A stretch of DNA of 6,480 nucleotides from Paracoccaceae bacterium (GTDB lineage Bacteria > Pseudomonadota > Alphaproteobacteria > Rhodobacterales > Rhodobacteraceae). Shown here in pieces: positions 1-4,581 of the stretch (its first letter is position 1; each line of letters begins with the position of its first letter). The translations under genes were made by a program, and so were the position numbers. The notes under the pieces were generated by a model. That model ran no database searches and was not told the origin of the DNA. It was given only the letters and a program-made list of their open reading frames with translations. Location: the NCBI GenBank assembly GCA_007131945.1, contig SLPP01000405.1:1-6480 (forward strand), written 5' to 3'.

Positions 1-199
1 CCGCGGCCATCGCCAGCCCGCCCGCCGCGTCCGGCACCAGCACAACCTCGCCCGCCTTGGCGGCAAAGCCCGTCGTCTCCACCCAGGCGCGGGCGGCGAC
101 GGGCAGGGTCTCCAGCCAGTCGGTCAGGTCCTCCACCCGGAGCGCGTGCAGGGGCAGGGCGGCGGGATCGGCGGGGGCGAAATCGGGATCGGGCAGCAT
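1..199 (-). CDS. M17 (leucyl aminopeptidase) family protein, N-terminal fragment
   Basis: Partial gene on the minus strand that leaves the window at the left edge. The start is the ATG at 199-197, and 66 codons are visible. The translation begins MLPDPDFAPADPAALPLHAL and continues with a DWLE..PVAARAWVETTGF segment and an AGEVVLVPDAAGG segment. From memory this resembles the small N-terminal domain of the cytosolic M17 aminopeptidase-like proteins of Rhodobacteraceae, in which a Leu/Asp/Trp-rich stretch precedes a GF.a..G..l.lP..dG motif. The family has a C-terminal two-metal peptidase domain that releases N-terminal amino acids from peptides; none of those metal ligands lie in this window, so the activity is inferred. 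There is no strong ribosome binding site before the chosen ATG, so the exact start is uncertain. A candidate promoter lies at 231-259. The gene is downstream of, and codirectional with, the 290-670 gene, with a 90-bp gap. Confidence 0.6.
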   Translation of the reverse strand, partial: MLPDPDFAPADPAALPLHALRVEDLTDWLETLPVAARAWVETTGFAAKAGEVVLVPDAAGGLAMAA

Positions 200-230
200 C
201 GAGGGCTCGCGCGCTGGAAGGGTCGCGCGC

Positions 231-259
231 AGCCTAGTGCATCGATCGGTGATTGGAAA
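231..259 (-). promoter_or_regulatory. Candidate sigma70-like promoter for the aminopeptidase-family gene
   Basis: Read on the minus strand, TTTCCA (259-254) is separated by 17 bp from TAGGCT (236-231). The predicted start of transcription, near 224, would give a leader of about 25 nt before the ATG at 199. That is close to the leader lengths predicted for the other promoters in this window. The -35 matches the consensus at 4 of 6 positions and the -10 at 3 of 6. The call is weak and rests on position as much as sequence. Confidence 0.28.
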
Positions 260-266
260 TCGCCGC

Positions 267-290
267 CCGTCGGGCGCGCGCGCCCGGCGT
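267..290 (-). repeat. GC-rich palindrome / hairpin just after the stop of the 290-670 gene
   Basis: Positions 271-286 (CGGGCGCGCGCGCCCG) are a perfect 16-nt palindrome. Adding the wobble pair 270/287 and the pairs 269/288 and 268/289 gives a 9-bp stem with a 4-nt loop. It lies immediately beyond the TGA (292-290) of the minus-strand gene. No T-run follows in the direction of transcription, so it does not qualify as a standard intrinsic terminator. It could protect the mRNA 3' end or weakly attenuate readthrough into the aminopeptidase gene. In DNA this GC-rich, such palindromes also occur by chance. Confidence 0.35.
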
Positions 291-670
291 CAGAGCGAGA
301 GGCCGGGAACCTCCCATACCTGCGCCAGCGACCGGTCGCCGATGCGCACCAGCCGCTCCCAGACGGCGCGGAAGGCGATCATGTCGCCCCGGCCGGCCGA
401 CACGCCCAGATCGCGCACCACCCGCGCCAGCGAGGTCAGCCCGATATCGGCGCTGAGCCGCGAGACGATGCGCGCCTCGCGCGCGATCTCGCTCAGCGCG
501 CCCTGCCGGTACTGCCACTCGATATCGGCGAGTCGCTCGGAAATGTCCTCGACCCGGTCCATCACGTAGGATTCGGCGCCACGCTCGCCCAGCTTCTGGA
601 AAAGCTGGTCGAGCCGCGCCGTGTCGATCACGACTCGCTCACGATGACGTATGTCAACAACGGTCTTCAC
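290..670 (-). CDS. Small Hpt-like hypothetical protein lacking the phospho-accepting histidine
   Basis: A 126-aa, probably all-helical, soluble protein with no signal peptide or membrane segment. It resembles small conserved hypothetical proteins I recall from Rhodobacteraceae, which start with a VIDL..RERVVI-like stretch and end in RLxRVGERSL..VWDM..LSV; here the end is RLVRIGDRSLAQVWEVPGLSL. The middle part, EARIVSRLSADIGLTSLARV (residues 65-84), has the spacing of the Hpt helix pattern AHxLKGxxxxIGxxxLAxxx, but Arg67 stands where the phosphorylatable His would be. If the fold is right, it cannot relay phosphate and might bind a kinase or response regulator instead. Start choice: GTG at 676 lies only 1 nt after a GAGG motif (681-678 on the minus strand), whereas GTG at 670 has a normal 7-nt gap, so 670 is preferred. 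The protein would be 128 aa from 676. The molecular function is unknown. Confidence 0.75.
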   Translation of the reverse strand: MKTVVDIRHRERVVIDTARLDQLFQKLGERGAESYVMDRVEDISERLADIEWQYRQGALSEIAREARIVSRLSADIGLTSLARVVRDLGVSAGRGDMIAFRAVWERLVRIGDRSLAQVWEVPGLSL

Positions 671-977
671 ACCCACACCTCGAAAAATCTACCCCGTTCG
701 GCAGCCTGCTGGGCGGGACCTAACAAAGTCTTTCGGCAACGTCCCTATTCAATTCGCATTCGAGTCGACTCCGATGAGTCGAAGGAACCGAACGCGAAGT
801 CCACAAACACACCGAACCACAGACCTGCAGGCCCACAAGGCAAAACGCAACAGAAATTAACCTATATTGACGAAATGCTACATCCAGTCTGCATCCTAAT
901 CAAGGCTGGAAACCCTTCGCATCAGCCGCTAGCGTGGCCGGGGCGAGGATACGGGACAATAGATGGGGGGCGGCGCC
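671..977. other. Intergenic region between divergent genes, comparatively AT-rich
   Basis: 307 bp separate the minus-strand Hpt-like gene from the plus-strand SnoaL-like gene. Roughly 720-900 is visibly lower in GC than the rest of the window and lacks the third-position G/C pattern of local genes, so I see no convincing coding sequence in it. It must hold the promoters of both flanking genes. Only a weak candidate on the plus strand could be proposed (TTGACG at 867-872), with no good -10 at 17 bp (TGCATC at 890-895). A short dyad lies at 765-782. Confidence 0.6.
765..782. repeat. Short inverted repeat in the divergent intergenic region
   Basis: TCGACTC (765-771) and GAGTCGA (776-782) form a perfect 7-bp inverted repeat around CGAT. 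It lies about 195 bp before the plus-strand gene and 95 bp before the minus-strand gene. It could be an operator or a small RNA hairpin. No T-tract follows it on either strand, so it is not a terminator. Confidence 0.4.
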
Positions 978-1373
978 ATGGCGACAGAAACCCTGCCGAG
1001 GGCGGCCACCGTCGAGGGGCTTCTTCAGGACTGGGCCGACGCGCTGCTTACGCGTGACCCGGCGCAGGTGACCGCGCTTTACGCGCCCGACGCGGTGTTG
1101 GTGCCGACGATAGCGGACTGGCCGCGAAAGACGCCGGCGGATATCGCCGACTACTTCGAGGAATTCCTGGCGGGCGGGCCTGTCTGCCGGGTCGTGGAGG
1201 GCACGATCCGTCCGATGGGCGAGGTTGCGGTGCATTCGGGCGTCTACCGGTTCCGGATGACCGCGCTCGAGGGGCGCCCGGTGATCGATGCCCGCTTCAC
1301 CTTCGTCTACCAGCGGATCCACCGCGTCTGGAAGATCGTGGCACACCATTCCTCGGCCATGCCCGAAGCCTGA
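978..1373 (+). CDS. SnoaL-like / CaMKII-association-domain (SgcJ/EcaC-type) protein
   Basis: A 131-aa cytoplasmic protein filling a single NTF2-like cone fold. Family marks are an N-terminal helix (GLLQDWADALLTRDPAQVTAL), the ALYAPDAVLVPT segment (residues 33-44), and the C-terminal strand pair ending in W118KIVAHHSSAMPE (to 130). The closing IVxHHSSxMPE is typical of proteins annotated as SgcJ/EcaC family or CaMKII-association-domain. Members are small dimeric or oligomeric proteins. The paired histidines (123, 124) line the pocket, but the substrate is generally unknown, and the oxidoreductase label often attached to the family is not supported here. Start: ATG 978 has a G-rich stretch (965-970) 7 nt upstream; the in-frame ATG at 963 would add five residues (MGGGA) and has a poorer ribosome binding site. 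It is probably monocistronic, since more than 200 bp separate it from the dehydratase gene. Confidence 0.8.
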   Translation: MATETLPRAATVEGLLQDWADALLTRDPAQVTALYAPDAVLVPTIADWPRKTPADIADYFEEFLAGGPVCRVVEGTIRPMGEVAVHSGVYRFRMTALEGRPVIDARFTFVYQRIHRVWKIVAHHSSAMPEA

Positions 1374-1431
1374 TGCGGCGCCGGATCGCCGACGCCACGG
1401 GATCGAGCGGCAATCGCTCAACCTATTGCGA

Positions 1432-1451
1432 AGTGTGCAGGGCGACACACT
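1432..1451. promoter_or_regulatory. 20-bp dyad upstream of the dehydratase promoter, candidate operator
   Basis: AGTGTG (1432-1437) and CACACT (1446-1451) are a perfect 6-bp inverted repeat with an 8-bp spacer; 14 of 20 positions are palindromic overall. It ends 2 bp before a candidate -35 element and is centred near -47 from the predicted transcription start, a usual position for an activator. It has the same geometry as the lux-box-like site at 4379-4398, but the half-site sequences differ. The cognate regulator is unknown. Confidence 0.4.
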
Positions 1452-1453
1452 AC

Positions 1454-1482
1454 TTGAGGTTGCGCCCGGTCTGGCCTATCCA
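1454..1482 (+). promoter_or_regulatory. Candidate sigma70-like promoter for the nucleotide-sugar dehydratase gene
   Basis: TTGAGG (1454-1459) is followed after 17 bp by TATCCA (1477-1482), with a predicted transcription start near 1489. This would place the ATG at 1482 upstream of the transcript and favours translation from 1506 or 1593. The -10 element is only a moderate match. Confidence 0.4.
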
Positions 1483-1592
1483 TGGAGTCGGAAGAAGCCC
1501 TGGCCATGCCCCGCGGCGTCGCCGCGCCGTTGCGCGAGAAGCACGCAAGCGGGGGTGGCCGGTCGGCGCTCCGGGGCGGGTCAGGGTGGCGG

Positions 1593-3497
1593 ATGCCGGG
1601 TTTCTTGCAGTTTCTGACGCGGCCGCAGAAGCAGGCGATCATCCTCGCGCTCGATGTCGTGCTGGTTCCGGTGGCGTTGCTCGCCGCGCTGTCGCTGCAG
1701 CCGGGAAACTGGCTGTCGCCGGGCTGGCCGCTCGACGAGCGGGCCGCCCTCGCGGTGATGATGACGGCCTGCGCGGCCCTGTCGCTGACCCTCGGCCTGC
1801 CGCGCATCCAGATGAAATCCTACGAGATCTCGGCGATGGGGCGCAGCGCGGTGCTCGCCGCCACGCTGTCGCTGCTGCTTCTTCTGCTCGCTGGTCGCCA
1901 GGCAACCATCCTGCCGGCGAGCGTGCCGGTGCTTTTCGGGCTGGTCTTCCTCTTTCTCTGCGCCGCCAGCCGCCTTCTCCTCCTGCAGTTGTTGCTGCGG
2001 CTCCATCGTGGCGGGCAGGCGCGCTCCCGCGTCCTGATCTACGGCGCCGGGACGACCGGCATGCAGCTGGCGCTGGCGCTGCGACGGCATGCGGCGATCC
2101 GCCCGATGGGGTTCGTCGATGACAATGCCGTCCTGCACGGGCTGACCGTCGCGGGCCTGCCGGTGCATCCGCCGCAGAAGCTTGCCGCGCGCATCGCCGC
2201 GCTGAAGATCGACCGCGTCATCCTCGCGATGCCGTCGCTCGGCCCGCCGCGCCGGGCGCGGATCGCCCGGCGGATCGCCGATCTCGGCGTCGAGGTGCAG
2301 AGCGTGCCGTCCTTCGCGCAACTGATCGGCGCGGAGGAGATCCTCGCGCGGCTGGCGCCCGTCCTGCCGGCGACGGTGCTCGGCCGGGAACCTCTGTGCG
2401 ACCGGTTGGGCGGCGGCGGCGAGGCCTATCGCGGCCGGTCGGTGCTGATCACCGGCGCCGGCGGGTCGATCGGTTCCGAACTCTGCCGCCAGGTGCTGGA
2501 TTGCGCCCCGGCGCGGCTGGTCCTGATGGAACTGTCGGAACACGCGCTCTACACGATCGAGAACGAGCTTCGCACCCGCGCCGCGACGCACGGCTGCGCG
2601 ATCGTGCCGGTTCTGGGAAGCGTGAGCGATCGCCGGATCGTGCGCCAGGTCCTCGAGCAGTACCGGATCGACGTGGTGCTGCACGCCGCGGCCTACAAGC
2701 ATGTCCCGATGGTCGAGGCCAATCCGATCGCCGGGATCGCCAACAACGTTTTCGGCACCCGCACGCTGGCGCAGGCGGCGCGCGACTCCGGCGTCGGGCT
2801 TTTCGTGCTGGTCTCGTCGGACAAGGCGGTGCGGCCGGTCGGGGTGATGGGCGCGACCAAGCGGCTGGCCGAGATGATCGTCACCGACCTGGCGCGGGAA
2901 TCGCCGCATACCGTCTTCGCGACCGTCCGCTTCGGCAATGTGCTGGACACGTCGGGCTCGGTGATCCCGCGCTTTCGCGAGCAGATCCTGCGCGGCGGGC
3001 CGGTCACGCTGACCGATCCGGAGGCGACGCGCTTCTTCATGACCGCCCGGGAAGCCGTGCGCCTCGTCCTCTGGGCCGGGACGCTGGCGCGCGGCGGCGA
3101 GATCATCGTGCTCGACATGGGGCGGCCGGTGCGCATCGCCGATCTGGCGCGGCAGATTGTCGCCGCCTCGGGCTATACGGTGCGCGACGCCGACCGGCCC
3201 GACGGCGATATCGAGATCGTGGTGACCGGGCTGCGGCCGGGCGAGAAGCTGCACGAGGAGCTTTCGATCAGCGGCGAGCTGCGCCCGCTTCCGCACGAGA
3301 AGCTCTTCTGCTCGGTCGAGCATGGCCTCGCGGGGTTCGAGCTTGCCCGCGCGCTGCAGGCATTGCGCAAGGCGACGGCGGCGGGCGACGCGGCGCAGGC
3401 GGCCGAAGAGGCGCTCTACTGGAGCCGCCGCGACCTTACGCCGCAGCGGATGGTCCCGGCGGCGCGGGCCGCCGACCGGGCGGCAGGTGCGAGATGA
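1593..3497 (+). CDS. Membrane-anchored nucleotide-sugar 4,6-dehydratase (PglF/WbpM/CapD-type)
   Basis: A 634-aa polysaccharide-biosynthesis enzyme. Residue numbers count from ATG 1593. Four N-terminal membrane helices (about 15-35, 51-70, 84-101, 106-125) include the family motif LPRIQMKSYE after helix 2. A first Rossmann domain follows with GAGTTG (151-156), then a catalytic SDR domain with GAGGSIG (288-294), SSDKAV (408-413) and VMGATKR (418-424). As in Campylobacter PglF, Met419 replaces the usual SDR tyrosine, beside Asp410 and Lys411. The family converts UDP-GlcNAc (or a related UDP-sugar) to the 4-keto-6-deoxy sugar with bound NAD, feeding O-antigen, capsule or glycoprotein glycans. Start: AGGG at 1583-1586 suits ATG 1593, and homologues usually begin about ten residues before helix 1. 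In-frame ATGs at 1482 and 1506 would extend the protein to 671 or 663 aa. The 1482-1592 stretch has coding-like third-position GC, so a longer product cannot be excluded. No transferase or aminotransferase partner is in the window. Confidence 0.9.
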   Translation: MPGFLQFLTRPQKQAIILALDVVLVPVALLAALSLQPGNWLSPGWPLDERAALAVMMTACAALSLTLGLPRIQMKSYEISAMGRSAVLAATLSLLLLLLAGRQATILPASVPVLFGLVFLFLCAASRLLLLQLLLRLHRGGQARSRVLIYGAGTTGMQLALALRRHAAIRPMGFVDDNAVLHGLTVAGLPVHPPQKLAARIAALKIDRVILAMPSLGPPRRARIARRIADLGVEVQSVPSFAQLIGAEEILARLAPVLPATVLGREPLCDRLGGGGEAYRGRSVLITGAGGSIGSELCRQVLDCAPARLVLMELSEHALYTIENELRTRAATHGCAIVPVLGSVSDRRIVRQVLEQYRIDVVLHAAAYKHVPMVEANPIAGIANNVFGTRTLAQAARDSGVGLFVLVSSDKAVRPVGVMGATKRLAEMIVTDLARESPHTVFATVRFGNVLDTSGSVIPRFREQILRGGPVTLTDPEATRFFMTAREAVRLVLWAGTLARGGEIIVLDMGRPVRIADLARQIVAASGYTVRDADRPDGDIEIVVTGLRPGEKLHEELSISGELRPLPHEKLFCSVEHGLAGFELARALQALRKATAAGDAAQAAEEALYWSRRDLTPQRMVPAARAADRAAGAR

Positions 3498-3570
3498 ACG
3501 GCGCGGGGCGCCGCGAGACCGTCGCCGATGCGCCGGGGTCACGGTGCGAACGGGCGTTGCCGACAACCCT

Positions 3571-3598
3571 TTGCAGGCCGGGCCGCCCGCGCTAGATT
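3571..3598 (+). promoter_or_regulatory. Candidate promoter for the luxR-type gene
   Basis: TTGCAG (3571-3576) and TAGATT (3593-3598) are spaced by 16 bp, giving a predicted start near 3605 and a leader of about 22 nt before GTG 3627. This would exclude the in-frame ATG at 3528 as translation start. I see no lux-box-like dyad at this promoter, so direct autoregulation is not apparent. Confidence 0.45.
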
Positions 3599-3626
3599 GA
3601 CACCGACTTGGGGGCGGAACCAACGC

Positions 3627-4364
3627 GTGAACCAGGTACTTCCACCCGATCTGTTCTGCTTCCCGCTCGAAATCGCGGGGCTGAAGAAATGCCGAGCCGT
3701 CGGGGATGCCCTGCTGCGCGCGATGCGCCCCTTTGGCATGACGACCTACGCGATCGGCGCCCTGCCGCATCCCGACGATCCCTATCCGGGCGGCTTCGCC
3801 GTCAGCAACTGGCCGTCCGAATGGACGCAGACCTATTTCTCCGGTCACATGGGCGAGCACGATCCCTTCCTGCACGCGCTGCAGCTCAGTTCCGCCCCGG
3901 TCTCGCCGCGCGATATCCGAGAGGGGCGTGCGGGCTTCGCGCCCTCGCCCGAGGAGCTGGCGGTGATGGACGCGGCGGCCGCGATCGGACGCCCGAACGG
4001 GCTGGCGGTGCCGATCTACGGCGCGCAGGGCTATCGCGGCATCGGATGCGTCTGCGGTCCGGGGCCCGACCCCGATCCGCGCACGCGCATCGTGCTGCAG
4101 TTCCTCGTCTGGCACGCGCATGAGCGGATGCGCGCGCTCTATGCCGCCGATACCGGCACGGAAACGCCGCGCCTGTCGCTGCGCGAGCGCGAGGTGCTCA
4201 ACGCCGCCCGCCGGGGGCTCAGCGACGACGAGATCGCGCAGGCCGCCGCGATCTCGGTCCGCACCGTCCGCTTCCACTTCGAGAACGCGCGTCGCAAGCT
4301 CGAGGCCCGCAACCGCACCGAGGCGATCGCCACCGCGGTGCAGCTTCAGCTTCTCGGTGTATAA
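3627..4364 (+). CDS. LuxR family quorum-sensing transcriptional regulator
   Basis: A 245-aa cytoplasmic regulator with an N-terminal autoinducer-binding domain (about 15-170) and a C-terminal LuxR-type HTH (about 183-243). Compared with TraR, the pocket keeps Trp66 (W57), Tyr70 (Y61), Asp79 and Pro80 (D70, P71), and a Gly in NGLAVPI (Gly125, for G113). The position of TraR Trp85 is Pro94, inside SSAPVSPRDI, so that aromatic is missing. The HTH keeps Glu187, Leu191 and Gly197 (TraR E178, L182, G188) and a VRTVRFHFENARRKL recognition region (211-225). The length is normal for LuxR proteins. GTG 3627 is chosen because a G-rich ribosome binding site (3610-3617) precedes it, the candidate promoter starts RNA near 3605, and the extra 33 residues from ATG 3528 look non-native. 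No luxI is in the window, so it may be a LuxR solo or respond to a distant synthase. A lux-box-like site lies 15 bp after its stop. Confidence 0.9.
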   Translation: MNQVLPPDLFCFPLEIAGLKKCRAVGDALLRAMRPFGMTTYAIGALPHPDDPYPGGFAVSNWPSEWTQTYFSGHMGEHDPFLHALQLSSAPVSPRDIREGRAGFAPSPEELAVMDAAAAIGRPNGLAVPIYGAQGYRGIGCVCGPGPDPDPRTRIVLQFLVWHAHERMRALYAADTGTETPRLSLREREVLNAARRGLSDDEIAQAAAISVRTVRFHFENARRKLEARNRTEAIATAVQLQLLGV

Positions 4365-4378
4365 GCCCCAGAGAATGC

Positions 4379-4398
4379 ACCTGTGAGTTCTGACAGTT
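4379..4398. promoter_or_regulatory. lux-box-like LuxR binding site
   Basis: ACCTGTGAGTTCTGACAGTT is a 20-bp imperfect palindrome, with 14 of 20 positions identical to its reverse complement. It matches the Vibrio fischeri lux box (ACCTGTAGGATCGTACAGGT, quoted from memory) at 14 of 20 positions, including the ACCTGT and ACAG half-site cores. It starts 15 bp after the luxR stop and overlaps the first two bases of a candidate -35 element, so it is centred about 43 bp before the predicted start, as in class II LuxR-activated promoters. The adjacent LuxR protein is the natural candidate to bind here. Confidence 0.65.
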
Positions 4399-4425
4399 GT
4401 TCGGGCGCGGCGTCGTGGTCTAAGT
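4397..4425 (+). promoter_or_regulatory. Candidate LuxR-activated promoter
   Basis: TTGTTC (4397-4402) and CTAAGT (4420-4425) are spaced by 17 bp, with a predicted start near 4432. Both hexamers are weak matches to consensus, as expected for a promoter that needs an activator. The lux-box-like site abuts the -35 element. Confidence 0.45.
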
Positions 4426-4431
4426 GGAATC

Positions 4432-4502
4432 ATTGATGGGTGTTTTCCAGTTCGATATTGAAAAGCGGCCTTCCGTCACAGCCGGGAGGCCGCTTGCTTT
4501 TT
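4432..4502 (+). ncRNA. Candidate quorum-sensing-controlled small RNA
   Basis: Inferred from architecture, not from a known RNA family. A promoter with a lux-box-like site predicts a transcript starting near 4432, and a strong intrinsic terminator ends near 4502, giving an RNA of about 71 nt. The 5' half (4432-4462) is fairly AT-rich and could be a single-stranded pairing region, while the 3' half is the terminator hairpin followed by Us, the layout of many Hfq-dependent small RNAs. A 29-codon ORF from ATG 4436 reads through the terminator hairpin and has almost no leader for a ribosome binding site, so I do not favour a peptide. Alternatives are an untranslated trailer of luxR that ends in its terminator, or the remnant of a lost luxI transcription unit. 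Confidence 0.4.
4463..4502 (+). terminator. Strong rho-independent terminator
   Basis: AAGCGGCCT (4463-4471) pairs perfectly with AGGCCGCTT (4487-4495). Further pairing of 4472-4475 with 4483-4486 (one G-U) extends the stem to 13 bp with a 7-nt loop. GC and then five Ts follow (4498-4502). It ends transcription from luxR and/or the candidate small RNA, and insulates the downstream sugar dehydrogenase gene. On the minus strand only a short T-run follows, so it is mainly directional. Confidence 0.85.
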
Positions 4503-4521
4503 GGCGAGTCGCTCCCCCGAT

Positions 4522-4550
4522 TTGATATTCCGGCCGGTCCGCCCCAGATT
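4522..4550 (+). promoter_or_regulatory. Promoter of the sugar dehydrogenase operon
   Basis: TTGATA (4522-4527) and CAGATT (4545-4550) are spaced by 17 bp, with a predicted start near 4557 and a leader of about 25 nt. It lies directly after the terminator at 4463-4502, so the two downstream genes form an independent unit. An 8-bp CCGGCCGG palindrome (4530-4537) sits in the spacer. Confidence 0.5.
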
Positions 4551-4581
4551 GTGGGCTGGTGAAACGAAGAAGGGGAGCATC

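Noticed and set aside
686..691. A TAGATT -10-like element for the minus-strand Hpt-like gene
   Set aside because: There is no acceptable -35 at 16-18 bp upstream on that strand, and the predicted RNA start would fall only a few bases before the start codon.
651..860. A possible 69-aa plus-strand protein in the intergenic region
   Set aside because: It overlaps the start of the Hpt-like gene, lacks the third-position G/C preference of local genes, and has no ribosome binding site or recognisable similarity.
857..871. A CtrA-like site (TTAA-N6-TTGAC)
   Set aside because: The CtrA consensus is TTAA-N7-TTAA(C). Here the spacer is one base short and the second half has a mismatch, so it is not good enough to call.
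146..1057. A 303-codon plus-strand open frame
   Set aside because: It overlaps the minus-strand Hpt-like gene, the intergenic region and the SnoaL-like gene in another frame, and its translation shows no recognisable domain.
1373..2122. A 249-codon plus-strand frame starting at TGATG of the SnoaL-like gene
   Set aside because: The apparent stop/start overlap looks like coupling, but the frame runs out of phase across the dehydratase gene and is a shadow.
1581..4433. A 950-codon open frame on the minus strand
   Set aside because: It lies antisense to the dehydratase and LuxR genes, both of which have unmistakable motifs. Its translation is low-complexity Arg/His/Asp/Gly-rich text typical of the antisense frame of GC-rich genes.
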